64,000 nucleotides of DNA from Bacillus dicomae. Lineage in GTDB: Bacteria > Bacillota > Bacilli > Bacillales > Bacillaceae_G. The notes under the pieces are model-generated. The model made no database searches and was not told the DNA's origin. It saw only the letters and a list, made by a program, of their open reading frames with translations. Each line of letters begins with the position of its first letter. Position 1 is the first letter of the stretch. The stretch spans positions 1,721,043 through 1,785,042 of the forward strand of contig NZ_VHIV01000001.1 in assembly GCF_006494425.1 (NCBI RefSeq), given 5' to 3'. The position numbers and the translations under genes were made by a program. Shown piece by piece: positions 16,697 through 26,164 of the stretch.

Positions 16697-16960
16697 ATGA
16701 AAGTAAATAAAATAAACAAAGACCCTGTAAAAAAATACAGGGTCGGATACAGGGTTAAGGGAACGCATAGTTTCTTAAAAACATATTAGCATATATATTT
16801 TGTGTAGCTATATGAGGATTTTGACAAAATTAAGAACAAGATAGAAAATCTTTTAGAAAACAAATATATTGTTAGAAATATGATTTGGAAGTGAACAATT
16901 TACATGTTGATATAGACGAAAAATCTTGAGCACCATGATCAAATTTTCTTTAAATAAGAG
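16697..16960 (+). pseudogene. Decayed reading frame with two amber stops and a frameshift
   Basis: From ATG 16697 one frame reads MKVNKINKDPVKKYRVGYRV then KGTHSFLKTY, TAG, HIYFV, TAG, LYEDFDKIKNKIENLLENKY. A shift of frame then allows KYDLEVNNLHVDIDEKS before a stop. Amino-acid content is protein-like across all stops, which suggests a dead gene; the family is not recognised. A perfect hairpin GACCCTGTA/TACAGGGTC (16721-16744) lies inside it. Confidence 0.35.
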
Positions 16961-17024
16961 GTTTAGGTTAGTGAAATAGTTGAATCTTCCTGAAAAAGAA
17001 AAATGTTTTTTTAGATTAAAAGAA

Positions 17025-17055
17025 GAAAAGACACCTTTTGAGTGTCTTTTCTTTT
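17025..17055 (+). terminator. Terminator hairpin
   Basis: GAAAAGACAC / GTGTCTTTTC followed by TTTT. Confidence 0.7.
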
Positions 17056-17215
17056 GGGGTACAGCTCACATATTGTTGAATTAGATATGAAACTATAATT
17101 CAAATATGAAATAAACAACTTAAGAAATTTTAACATAATCTGAACTGAAAAAAATATGTAATAATGCATCTTTAGTTTTCAATTGCTGTATTGGATATAG
17201 AACAGCAATATAAAT

Positions 17216-17250
17216 AAAAAGGGCATGCAGTCGTATCTGCCGCCCTTTTT
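17216..17250 (+). terminator. Terminator hairpin
   Basis: AAAAAGGGC / GCCCTTTTT with an inner GCAG/CTGC pairing. Confidence 0.65.
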
Positions 17251-17346
17251 AGGAGGAATTCAAGACACCAATAGAACACGTATTGGTAAAAAGGCTCAAA
17301 AATAGTTTATGTAAAAAGAAATAGTCCTATACCAAAAGTGGACTGA

Positions 17347-17496
17347 GCTGTATCTTTTTTACTTATTCAAAAATCAAATACCGTTCTTTTCAAAAGCCGT
17401 ACAGCAAACATATGGTTTGGAATGGAATCAAAAAAAGTATACATGAAAATGGCAGACAACAATTTTGTCGCCTGCCAGTGCCAAGTGACTGAATGA
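17347..17496 (+). pseudogene. Possible C-terminal remnant without start
   Basis: An open frame without a usable start reads 'LFKSRTANIWFGMESKKVY' then 'MKMADNNFVACQCQVTE' and stops. It looks coding by composition but has no ribosome site. Family not recognised. Confidence 0.25.
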
Positions 17497-17702
17497 GTTA
17501 GTCAATTCCTATGAATTGCTACCCCATTACCAGAAGAGTGAAGCCGCTAGTTCAAACGGCTTAAACCTAGTTTGCCTAAGAAAGAAAAAATTATGAGTGG
17601 GAATTTTGTTTGCTCTATATGAAAAGATAATTAGATATTCATCAGACAAGGATAATACAGCATACCTTGAATAGGGTGTAGGAACGAATTAAGAAAAAGA
17701 AT

Positions 17703-18065
17703 GTGATTAAGGAAGGGACTGAATCAGCAGTGGGAATTTCAGACAGGATTTGGGGAGCCGTGGTTGCCTTGGGCATTGCGACTAATATCGTTGCTTGTAT
17801 AATGGCAGTATACATTCAAAAATATGAGCTAATGATAAACTACCTTACAAATATTTTATTTTTAATAATTATAGCGATAACGTATATTAAGATGAAAATT
17901 AACAAGTGGGTGGTGTTAGGATTTACGTTAGTTGTAATGGAAAAAGGTATTAGGGCAGGTTATGACTTCTACACACATGATTACTATGGTGTCAGTTGGA
18001 ATTTAGCTATCATTGTCTATTGCATATACGAGATGAAAAATTATTATGTTGAAACAAATAAATAG
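17703..18065 (+). CDS. Small hypothetical membrane protein, three to four TM segments
   Basis: About 120 residues with hydrophobic segments near 18-36, 46-63, 70-82 and 98-108, and a C-terminal 'YEMKNYYVETNK'. I do not recognise the family. The GTG start at 17703 is the only far-upstream start and has a weak ribosome site (AAGAAAAAG). A GTG 30 nt further on, behind AAGGAAGGGA, is an alternative. It lies at the right border of the gene-poor 3-kb region and has no clear partners. Confidence 0.5.
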   Translation: MIKEGTESAVGISDRIWGAVVALGIATNIVACIMAVYIQKYELMINYLTNILFLIIIAITYIKMKINKWVVLGFTLVVMEKGIRAGYDFYTHDYYGVSWNLAIIVYCIYEMKNYYVETNK

Positions 18066-18551
18066 CCGCAAAAAATAAGGGTTAGTAGGCGGAACTCTTG
18101 TTAAAGTATACAATTTTTTTAAGCAATAATATTATGGTCCTGTTTTTTACTTCGATAGTATAAAAAAAGACGCCATAAGGCGCCCCAAAATTGGGTAAAC
18201 GAGGTTTTAGTTTTCCAATCTAAAGAAATTATGTATCAGCTCACAATGAGAGTATATCATAATATACAATCAAAAAAATATGCATTATTACATATACGAG
18301 TTTAACAAACGTAAGATAAGAGTAAATCAACATATTATAAAAAAGACACTACAAGAGTGTCTTTTTTTTGAAAATACTCTATAATTAACTTTGGAGAAGG
18401 TAATGTTAGAGTATTCGTTTAGCATTATCTTTATATTTGATAAACCATGAAATCGAAAGATTTTGTGGTTTATTTTTTGAACAATAGCTATTACATTATT
18501 GGCAGTGAGCTATTGATTGTTATAAGCATTTGGAGAGGTAGAATTAAACAT
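18066..18551. other. Intergenic region with three hairpins
   Basis: No gene. GACGCC-ATAA-GGCGCC (about 18168-18184) has a T run only on the minus strand. AAAAAAGACACT/AGTGTCTTTTTT at 18339-18369 and AAACCATGAAATC/GATTTTGTGGTTT at 18442-18472 are terminator-like; the last one may serve the minus-strand gene at 18552. Confidence 0.5.
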
Positions 18552-18926
18552 CTAACATCGAATAACAGTTCCAGAATATAACGTTATGAAATGATCTCCC
18601 ATATCTAAAACGTTACTTGCCTGTATAAAGCCCTTAAAACCTTCTGAAGAATAATAAATTTCTTTTGGTATACTTTCTTTAGATTGGAAATGTGTTTTAG
18701 AGTACTTTACATAATGATTTTTAATAATTTTTGATTCAGGAACAATAGTATTTTTTTGTTTCAGTGATTGTATAGCACTAGAAGGTGTTATGAATTTTTG
18801 AGTGCCTTGGTAATTATGATCTAAGGTGTCAGCCTGTACACTGTGTGACGACACAAAGACGCTTAAACTACTTCCCACAATTAAGGTTGCAAATGCTAAC
18901 TTTGAGACTTTCGTTAATCTAATCAT
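18552..18926 (-). CDS. Small secreted protein of unknown function
   Basis: 124 residues with a clear signal peptide (MIRLTKVSKLAFATLIVG, cleavage near VQA-DT). The mature part is ~92 residues, rich in Ser, Lys and Tyr, ending in '...HFITLYSGTVIRC' with a lone C-terminal Cys. No domain recognised. An AAAGGAGATTATAAA ribosome region precedes the ATG. It stands alone. Confidence 0.65.
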   Translation of the reverse strand: MIRLTKVSKLAFATLIVGSSLSVFVSSHSVQADTLDHNYQGTQKFITPSSAIQSLKQKNTIVPESKIIKNHYVKYSKTHFQSKESIPKEIYYSSEGFKGFIQASNVLDMGDHFITLYSGTVIRC

Positions 18927-19590
18927 TTTATAATCTCCTTTTCATTATTTTGTAAGGTACCTCCTTACACCTCACAGTCTATATCCACTACAAAAGGGTG
19001 TACATACATATTGTTAGACAAAACTCTACAAAATACCTCATGTTTTTTGGGTTGTGTATAATAATTCAATATTTGATAATTTATCAGAAGTAAAAATGTA
19101 GGCCTTATATAAATGAAAATGAATAATTTATGCAGAGCTTGTATATAAAATTATTATTCAAATATTCTAAAATGAGTTGATAAAGATGGTGTGGTATTAT
19201 TAGACAATAATTGATTCGATAGGTTGGATTTGAAAAGTGAATTTTCTTATTTAAAATAACTAAAGAATAAGTACAAGCACATAATTTAAATAAAAAAAGT
19301 GAGAAAAATGATAAACATTCTTCTCACTTTCATCAATTAGGGTGGCATATACATAAATATGCGTTTAAGAGGATTTTTGGATGAAAAATCCACATACATA
19401 GTATAACAAAATATTTAAGGCACTTCGCATGTAATAATGCATATAAAGAGTTGATAGATATAATAGTTAGTCTATTTCTATTATTTAACGGATTTTCCGA
19501 AAGAGTTCTCCTGCCTTAAGAGAGTGCAGGGCGATAGGTGAGAGAAGAATTTTGATTTGGCGTGGCCAAAAAGAACAATACATATTTTGA
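18927..19590. other. Intergenic region
   Basis: No gene. A terminator-like hairpin AAAGTGAGAA/TTCTCACTTT is at 19296-19331. The rest holds short broken frames only. Confidence 0.4.
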
Positions 19591-19626
19591 TATGTAAAGA
19601 CCCTTCAAATGAAGGGTCTTTACATA
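19591..19626 (-). terminator. Very strong hairpin after the second rap-phr pair
   Basis: TATGTAAAGACCCTTC-AAAT-GAAGGGTCTTTACATA is perfectly palindromic; the phr stop lies 9 nt away. There is no long T run. Confidence 0.6.
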
Positions 19627-19634
19627 CACTTATA

Positions 19635-19796
19635 TTAAGTTTGTTGTGGTGCACCACCATGATCGCCAACACTATATGTAGGAGCAGGGTAATGTCCATG
19701 AGTAGCAAACTGATCCGCTTTAGAAAATGGAGAAATTCCCACCGTTAGAATCCCAATAAAAGCAACACCCGATAATAATAGGCTGATTTTTTTCAT
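19635..19796 (-). CDS. Phr-type secreted signalling peptide precursor (second copy)
   Basis: A 53-residue precursor: MKKISLLLSGVAFIGILTVG signal segment, then a polar tail with HGHYPAPTYSVGDHGGAPQQ. Its ATG overlaps the rap2 TAA (TAATG). The tail shares PAPT, SV and GG with the first Phr, suggesting related but distinguishable signals. Mechanism as for Phr peptides: export, trimming, Opp import, inhibition of the cognate Rap. Confidence 0.75.
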   Translation of the reverse strand: MKKISLLLSGVAFIGILTVGISPFSKADQFATHGHYPAPTYSVGDHGGAPQQT

Positions 19797-20911
19797 TATT
19801 TTAACACTCCTTTTTCGATTGATTTTCGCCTTGCTTGATAACAAATATGGAAATAATCACTTACCTTTTGGTGGTTCTCTAATTGTCTACATTTTGTGGC
19901 AAATAATTCGGCGTATTCGACAACATATTCCCATAATTCTTCTTGCTCAAAGTATAAGATTCCTTCTTGAATGATTTTTTCTAATCTTTCCAGTGGAATA
20001 TTTTCATTTAATCTTTTTAAAATAGAGAAGTGGTGTGTGTATTCTTCGTTATGAATTCCTCTGCAGATCTGTAATCCCCTATCAATGAGTTTGCTAGCTG
20101 CGGATTGTTCTCCTAATTTATAATGTTCCTTAGCTTGTAGGAAGACAGCTTTGAAGTGTGTAGGGATTTTTTCTGTTACTTCTGAAAGATGACGAATAGC
20201 TAGCGTAGACATACTTTGATCAGAATACAGCCACCCCATAGTACTTTTTACGTATAACAAGGAATCTTCTTCCCTATTCTTCTGTAGTAATTCAATCGCA
20301 CAATGCAGATATTCTTCAGCTTGTTCGTACTGCTTTAAATAGATACAGCAACCCCCTAACAAACTATTACAAAAGGCTGTTTTTACTTCATAACCTTCAT
20401 ACTTCGAAAAGATTGCTCTCGATTTATTTGCGTATTCGATAGCAGCGAGCATGTTATAGGTATGATGATAAAAAGTAGCAATTCTATAGTAGAATTCAGC
20501 ATGTTCAATCTCATCTGGAATGTTTATTAGTATCTTTTCTGCCAGTTTATAATGTTCCTCTGCCTCAGTAAAACTTGATATAAAAGTAGAATGAATGGAT
20601 TTAAAAAAGTGATAATAGAAGCGTAGAAAATGGTCTGTAGGCATATCGTAATCACTAATAGCATCAAAACTATTTTGTTGAATACCGAGGCTATCTGTTA
20701 AGACCGTGTAGCGAAATTCAAGTAGTGAGTAATATAGTAACAAATTTTGATCCTGACGTTCTTGATTTGACTCAATGCTTAACTTATTAATTTTTTCATC
20801 AATTTTCTTTTTTAGATTAGTAGCTTTTACAACTTGTTGAGATAGCATAGATCGATACCAGTCGTTCAATAGAGAGGTTAATTGCTCATTTCCCTTTACT
20901 GAATCACTCAC
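19796..20911 (-). CDS. Rap family TPR response-regulator aspartate phosphatase (second copy)
   Basis: About 371 residues with the same architecture as the Rap at 1389-2489: N-terminal 'LLNDWYRSML' helix bundle and TPR array. The two are clearly paralogous across their length (for example 'FYHFFKSIHSTFI' versus 'YYYFFKAIHSTII'). I place the start at GTG 20911: the upstream ATGGGGGAG supplies the ribosome site, and the resulting N-terminus aligns residue for residue in length with Rap1. Spo0F~P is the usual target in bacilli, but this is not proven for this copy. Confidence 0.9.
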   Translation of the reverse strand: MSDSVKGNEQLTSLLNDWYRSMLSQQVVKATNLKKKIDEKINKLSIESNQERQDQNLLLYYSLLEFRYTVLTDSLGIQQNSFDAISDYDMPTDHFLRFYYHFFKSIHSTFISSFTEAEEHYKLAEKILINIPDEIEHAEFYYRIATFYHHTYNMLAAIEYANKSRAIFSKYEGYEVKTAFCNSLLGGCCIYLKQYEQAEEYLHCAIELLQKNREEDSLLYVKSTMGWLYSDQSMSTLAIRHLSEVTEKIPTHFKAVFLQAKEHYKLGEQSAASKLIDRGLQICRGIHNEEYTHHFSILKRLNENIPLERLEKIIQEGILYFEQEELWEYVVEYAELFATKCRQLENHQKVSDYFHICYQARRKSIEKGVLK

Positions 20912-21145
20912 TATATACTCCCCCATCCTATAGGAATAGCTTAATCCTATTTAATTGTAACTATCATAGCAAAATAGAAGGGGAAATGGAGGTATTTTAC
21001 AATGTTTTTCAATAAAATTCATAAAAAATAATCAATTTATGTCGAATGTACTTTGAATTCAAATTATTTTATTTGGTATTATAGTATGAATCGCTACAAA
21101 ATGTATAAACTTTTTGTATGTAAATAAGAAGAGAATAAAGTACGC

Positions 21146-21179
21146 AAAAAAACTTGTAGGAATTCCTACAAGTTTTTTT
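21146..21179. terminator. Perfect bidirectional terminator
   Basis: AAAAAAACTTGTAGG-AATT-CCTACAAGTTTTTTT. Confidence 0.85.
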
Positions 21180-21697
21180 GGAGATAATCTAAAAAGTGAA
21201 ACAGAATATCTCATTATTCGTAACAGGGAAACTATCTTACTTATGGCTTGATTTCATTATATAACGAGTATTAATATTTAGAGTTTAGGTATTTGAAAAT
21301 TTTGTGAATTGATAAAGAAGTTGTACTATTTTAAGGATTTTTTGTAGTTGATTAAAGGTGAATTAAAGAGTGCTAGGGGGACAAGGTGCATAAAAGAGAA
21401 AATCTCCTTTAATTGTTCTGAAAAGATGATTTTAAAAGCTATTTGGGTATAGAATAAGCAGTTCATGAATTTATCACCATTGGTGAAAGTAAACGAGACT
21501 CCATATATAAGCAAGAGCTTTGGTGAAGTAGCTATAAGAAGGGGATAGGTATAAATTTGTTAAAGTTCAGTGTAATTATCGGAATTTTCACCTTGTTTGC
21601 TTTTCTGATAGGAAAAGATTTTTCATAACTAGAACAAATAAATGAATAAGTTCATATACTGTATTGTCGTTAATATAAGGTATTATTCTCTCTGAAC

Positions 21698-21732
21698 AAA
21701 GGAATCACTAGCACAATATGTGGTTCCTTTAT
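21698..21732. terminator. Terminator hairpin downstream of the sugar operon
   Basis: AAAGGAATCAC / GTGGTTCCTTT around a 12-nt loop, with A and T runs. Confidence 0.65.
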
Positions 21733-21915
21733 TCTTAAGTATAATGTCTATGAGTGATTTGAAATAACCAAAGAAATAAAATCTTTGTTAACGGGCAGTC
21801 ACATGATTCTAGGTATAGTAGGTTCACAATTTAGACTATAAAAGTTAAAGTGTCTTTAGCCAAGAAGACTCCCACCTTAAGAAACAAGCAGTGAGTATGA
21901 GTAAGGGGAGATAGT

Positions 21916-23004
21916 TCAAAGTGTGGAATATTGTTTGATTTGGTTAACACATAAATTTAGCATCTCTGTACTGGTGTAAGAATTATAATGTTTATACCAT
22001 TCTATTGTATTTTCTAAAGTCTGTTGTAGGGACCACTTCGGTTGCCAATTAAGCTTGAATTTTACTTTACTAATGTCAAGGTTTAGTAAATTTGCTTCAT
22101 GAAAATTCATTGGACCCATATTTTCTGACGTCCAATCCCCGCAACCCCAAATATCTAGTAAGCTCGTCACTAATTTTTCTACTGGAACAATATTGTCTAG
22201 AGATGGCCCAAAGTTCCATGCACCAGAAAAAATAATACCATTATTAATAATTTTTTCTGTGAGGAGTAAATACCCGTTTAAAGGTTCTAGTACATGTTGC
22301 CAGGGTCTAATAGCAGTAGGGTTTCTAATAATAATCTTTTTATTCGATTCTAGTGATCGTATACAATCAGGAATAATCCTATCTATTGACCAATCACCAC
22401 CACCAATTACATTACCAGCTCGAACGCTTGCAATTATTTTCTTGTGGTGAGAAAATTTCTCTTCTGAAAAATAAGAATTTCGATAGGAAGAAATTAAAAG
22501 CTCACAGCATCCCTTACTTGAACTATATATGTCATGACCGCCCATAGGATCAATTTCACGATAACCCCAGGGCCATTCTTTATTTTCATAGCACTTGTCA
22601 CTTGTCACCATAATTCCTATTTTAGCTGATTCATGTAATCGAATTGCTTCTAGTACATTCATAGTTCCTACAACGTTTACCTCGTATGTCTCTCTAGGAT
22701 ATTCATATGAATATTTAACTAGAGGTTGTGCAGCTAGATGAAATACGATTTCAGGATTATAATCTGTAAAAACTTTATTTAGTTTACTAAAATCTCTTAT
22801 ATCTCCGCGAATATCTATTATATCATTTTGAAGATTGGTAACATTAAAGTTATCATGTTTATTTTTAGGATCTAATGAATATCCAATTACAGTAGCGCCC
22901 AATTCCTTTAACCACAGGGATAACCAAGAACCTTTAAAACCAGTATGTCCTGTAACTAAAATTTTCTTTCCGTAAAAAGCATTATTAAAGTTTTTGTTTA
23001 ACAA
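21916..23004 (-). CDS. rfbG: CDP-glucose 4,6-dehydratase
   Basis: 362 residues, the usual family length. N-terminal NAD-binding motif TGHTGFKGSWL (about 18-28), then 'HLAAQPLV', 'YEVNVVGTMNVLE', the catalytic YSSSK (YxxxK) and 'GNVIGGGDW', all diagnostic of RfbG/DdhB. It converts CDP-D-glucose to CDP-4-dehydro-6-deoxy-D-glucose in the cytosol. It is the last gene of a four-gene minus-strand operon with the cytidylyltransferase that makes its substrate. AAAGGAGGTGG precedes the start. Confidence 0.9.
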   Translation of the reverse strand: MLNKNFNNAFYGKKILVTGHTGFKGSWLSLWLKELGATVIGYSLDPKNKHDNFNVTNLQNDIIDIRGDIRDFSKLNKVFTDYNPEIVFHLAAQPLVKYSYEYPRETYEVNVVGTMNVLEAIRLHESAKIGIMVTSDKCYENKEWPWGYREIDPMGGHDIYSSSKGCCELLISSYRNSYFSEEKFSHHKKIIASVRAGNVIGGGDWSIDRIIPDCIRSLESNKKIIIRNPTAIRPWQHVLEPLNGYLLLTEKIINNGIIFSGAWNFGPSLDNIVPVEKLVTSLLDIWGCGDWTSENMGPMNFHEANLLNLDISKVKFKLNWQPKWSLQQTLENTIEWYKHYNSYTSTEMLNLCVNQIKQYSTL

Positions 23005-23032
23005 TTAATCCACCTCCTTTAGTACAATGTTT

Positions 23033-23992
23033 TCAGGGGATTAGGTATAAATGTGTATTATTTTTATACCAATTAATAGTTTTAATAATTCCTTCTTCAA
23101 TATTAATTTTAGGTTCCCATGAAAGAGATTCTTTAATTTTGTGAACATCTGCTTCAGGAATCCATCTTTCATTTGTTCTAGAGGAAATTGCACCATAATT
23201 CGGTCTGGAATTGGTGTTCAAATGTTTGAATAATAATTCTACATAATACTTTAAAGGATGAATGGTACCACTCCCGATATTAAAGATATCATTTTGTACA
23301 GTAGTATTTTCTACCGCTAGGATACAGGCATCTATTATATTTTCTATATAACAATAATCTCTTAATTGATTGCATAAAGTTAAATTTACATCTTTGTTTT
23401 GTAATACTTGCAAGATAATATAGCTGAATATTTTATGCGGCTCCTCGGCCTCTCCGAATATGCCAAAAGGTCTTAGTGTTATAAGATTAATATTGTTTTC
23501 GCTAGCAATTTGATGGGCGAGTATAGTAGCAGCAGCCTTGGTACTTCCATAGATATCCACAGGTGTTAGTAGCATATTTTCATGAATAGGCTCCATTTTA
23601 TTACCGTATTCAGAACTACTGCCCATATGAATAACTTTTTTACAATTTACTAATTTTGCTGCCTGAATTATGTTACATGTCCCTATAATATTTGTTTCTA
23701 TAGCATGCATATAGTCTGTATGGGCAGAATTTACACCATAGGCGGCAAGGTGAAATATATAATCCGGATTCACTTTCTTTATTGCATCTTGTACTTGTTT
23801 TTTATCTCGTATATCTATTTCATAGGTTTCAATATTTTTTAGAATATCGTTCAGTCTCCAAGAATTGGATGATGTTCTTATCAAAAGAACAATTTTTGCT
23901 TGTAAATTTAAAAGTCTTCGTACCAAGTGAGAACCAATAAAACCATATCCACCAGTAATAAGAAAAGTTTTATTTTTAAATGAAGTAATCAT
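23033..23992 (-). CDS. NAD-dependent epimerase/dehydratase, likely CDP-4-keto-6-deoxysugar reductase or epimerase
   Basis: 319 residues of extended SDR type: TGGYGFIGSHL (12-22), 'FHLAAYGVNS', 'MGSSSEYGNK', catalytic YGSTK, 'LRPFGIFG'. It lies between the glycosyltransferase and rfbG in the CDP-glucose operon, 28 nt before rfbG, so it most likely acts on the 4-keto product of RfbG. No 3-dehydratase (RfbH/E1) or E3 reductase is encoded here, so a 6-deoxyhexose is more likely than a 3,6-dideoxyhexose. The exact stereochemistry cannot be read from sequence. Confidence 0.75.
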   Translation of the reverse strand: MITSFKNKTFLITGGYGFIGSHLVRRLLNLQAKIVLLIRTSSNSWRLNDILKNIETYEIDIRDKKQVQDAIKKVNPDYIFHLAAYGVNSAHTDYMHAIETNIIGTCNIIQAAKLVNCKKVIHMGSSSEYGNKMEPIHENMLLTPVDIYGSTKAAATILAHQIASENNINLITLRPFGIFGEAEEPHKIFSYIILQVLQNKDVNLTLCNQLRDYCYIENIIDACILAVENTTVQNDIFNIGSGTIHPLKYYVELLFKHLNTNSRPNYGAISSRTNERWIPEADVHKIKESLSWEPKINIEEGIIKTINWYKNNTHLYLIP

Positions 23993-24074
23993 AGTGATAA
24001 TCTATCCTTTATTAAGATGTATTTTTGGTTAATGGAATAAATTTATTTATATTAACATAAGGAGAATATCAGTC

Positions 24075-26144
24075 TTAGCTGTGATAAGGGGGGGAGTATT
24101 TAAAAAAATTTTTTATTGTAGTTGTATCAATTTGGTCAGCAAATAAAGGAGATGGGGATATTTGTAAATTGTTTTGAAGGATATGGCATGTCTTGTTCAA
24201 TTGTTCAATATAAGGAATGTATATATGATCTAAAATTGCTGGAGGTAATTCTAAAGTTTCATGTTTCCATAAGTCGAACTCATTTGGATTTATAATCTGC
24301 ATACTTCCAAAATGAAAAGCTATTAATTCATCTTGATCAATAAGAACTTTGTTATCTGTTTTTGATATAGAACTGCTATTTAGAATAACATTCCAAGGTG
24401 CTGCATCAATACCTTTGTGAGTCATAATTTTTATATTAGAAAAAATGTTAGGAATGTAATTTAAATATTTTTGGTCACCCCATCTATTCATTTCAACATC
24501 ATAATGATTTTTGCAATATTCTAGGCATTTATCTTTCCACCATGTTAAAATTTCTTTACTATTTTGATCGTTTTTAAAACCTACTAAACCAGCTTGGTAT
24601 ATACCGTGTATGTTTTCAATTTCAGTCGAACTTCTTTGAGGGCAAAGGAATACAGAGTATTTCCACCATTCATCCAGAATGATATTAGGTGTTGTAAAGA
24701 AATACATATCAGCATCACAATATATGATGTGATCAACTTCGGGATAAAGACTAAGGACATGTAGACAAAGAGGTGCTTTTAATGTCCAACAATATTCTTG
24801 TAAATTCCTCTCATTTTTTATATTGAGTAGTTCATGATTTTCAATATCTTTTACCGGAATGAGTATGGCGTGCTTTAATTTTAATTTCTCCAATATTTGA
24901 TAAGTTAAATCATCCATACAACAGATCCATACAGTAAATTTAGCGTTGAGATTTTCTAAGGAATAATAAGAGGTCAATCCTTGAAGTAATCGTTCTTTAC
25001 TTATAATCATAGAAAAGTTCATAAAATGATTGGATTGATTCATTTTTCTTCTTAATTGTGAATCTTTATATAAGGTTTGGGCTTCATTTATATCTTTTTT
25101 ACTTAAAAATTGTTTCGTATTTTTATTGAGTTTTTCTTTTAATTGCTTTAAAACAAATTGGATTCTCTCTAAATAAGGAGTGTAAATATGGTTTAATATA
25201 TTGTTTGGTATAGAAATTGCTCCTAAAGACCATAAATCAAAATCATTTTCAGTAAAGATAGTAATACATGCAAAATGGTAAACAACTAGTTTATCATTTT
25301 CAATAAATACATCATTGTTACTCTTGTCAATTTTGTAATCGTTATTATATATACAGTTCCAAGGCGCAGCATTTATACCTAAGTTATTGGAAATTTTTAC
25401 TTTTGGAAAATAGATAGGGATATAATCTAAATACTTTTGGTCGCCAAACTTTCCCTCCTCAGGTTCGGCACTGCACCAATCTATACATTTATTTTTCCAC
25501 CATCTTACACTTTTTAGTCCGTAGAGATCATTCTTAAATCCAATTAGACCAGCCTGATACTTTCCGTACATTTTTTCTACCCAATCGCGATCTCTTTGGG
25601 GAGTAAGGAAAATAGAATGTTCACCCCACTCTTCAAAAATAATATTAGGGTCAGAGAAAAAGCATAAATCACCATCACAATATAGAATAGATGGTAAATC
25701 ATAATTTACCAATAAATATTCTATCAAGACAGATTTTAAAGTCCAACAATATTCATTTACTTTTCTTTTTCTCTTAATTGCTTTTAGTTCACTATCTTCT
25801 AATTCTTCAACTTGTAAAAGGTTTACGTTAATTAGATTCATTTCTTTTAATAATGAATATGCAAAAGGATCTATACAACAAATCCACAATGTGAATTTTG
25901 CCGAGTATTGCATTAATGATTGCTGTAAGGCAATAATTTTCAAGACATATTCACTACCTACAATGACACAGAAATGATTATTTAGATCATGTTGTTGATT
26001 ATTGAATTTGGGGTTAATTTTTTTTTGAGTATTTTTTGGAGAGAGATTTGAAGTTTTAATTCTTTTTGAAAGCGGGTTAACTATTTTCTCATTAGAGGGG
26101 ATATACAATCGAGGTAAACTTATTTTTTTATCATTAAAGTTCAA
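24075..26144 (-). CDS. Tandem-domain glycosyltransferase-like protein
   Basis: 689 residues made of two homologous halves (about 55-340 and 370-650). Each carries 'FT(L/V)WICC.D', an 'EYCWTLK' block, a metal/sugar-nucleotide DxD site (YCDGDLCFF, then YCDADMYFF), 'YQAGL(I/V)GFKND', 'WWK(N/D)KC', 'GDQKYL(D/N)YIP' and 'AAPWN'. This is a nucleotide-diphospho-sugar transferase (GT-A type) fold of the kind that attaches sugars to cell-surface polymers or glycoproteins. Both DxD sites are intact, so both halves may be active, perhaps adding two residues. The first 50 residues are polar and lack homology between halves. Acceptor unknown. Confidence 0.75.
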   Translation of the reverse strand: MNFNDKKISLPRLYIPSNEKIVNPLSKRIKTSNLSPKNTQKKINPKFNNQQHDLNNHFCVIVGSEYVLKIIALQQSLMQYSAKFTLWICCIDPFAYSLLKEMNLINVNLLQVEELEDSELKAIKRKRKVNEYCWTLKSVLIEYLLVNYDLPSILYCDGDLCFFSDPNIIFEEWGEHSIFLTPQRDRDWVEKMYGKYQAGLIGFKNDLYGLKSVRWWKNKCIDWCSAEPEEGKFGDQKYLDYIPIYFPKVKISNNLGINAAPWNCIYNNDYKIDKSNNDVFIENDKLVVYHFACITIFTENDFDLWSLGAISIPNNILNHIYTPYLERIQFVLKQLKEKLNKNTKQFLSKKDINEAQTLYKDSQLRRKMNQSNHFMNFSMIISKERLLQGLTSYYSLENLNAKFTVWICCMDDLTYQILEKLKLKHAILIPVKDIENHELLNIKNERNLQEYCWTLKAPLCLHVLSLYPEVDHIIYCDADMYFFTTPNIILDEWWKYSVFLCPQRSSTEIENIHGIYQAGLVGFKNDQNSKEILTWWKDKCLEYCKNHYDVEMNRWGDQKYLNYIPNIFSNIKIMTHKGIDAAPWNVILNSSSISKTDNKVLIDQDELIAFHFGSMQIINPNEFDLWKHETLELPPAILDHIYIPYIEQLNKTCHILQNNLQISPSPLFADQIDTTTIKNFFKYSPPYHS

Positions 26145-26164
26145 TGTTTATTCAGTCCTCTCCA

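Larger units (their letters stand above)
20912..21915. other. Gene-poor spacer between rap2 and the sugar operon
   Basis: Contains a perfect bidirectional terminator (21146-21179), a second terminator (21698-21732), and a possible 23-codon hydrophobic peptide starting TTG 21557 (MLKFSVIIGIFTLFAFLIG then KDFS) behind AAGGGG. The peptide has one membrane helix; whether it is made is unknown. Nothing else is supportable. Confidence 0.4.

Noticed and set aside
18927-19010. PlcR box upstream of the small secreted protein
   Set aside because: A TATGTATGTACA stretch is near but does not satisfy the TATGNANNNNTNCATA palindrome.
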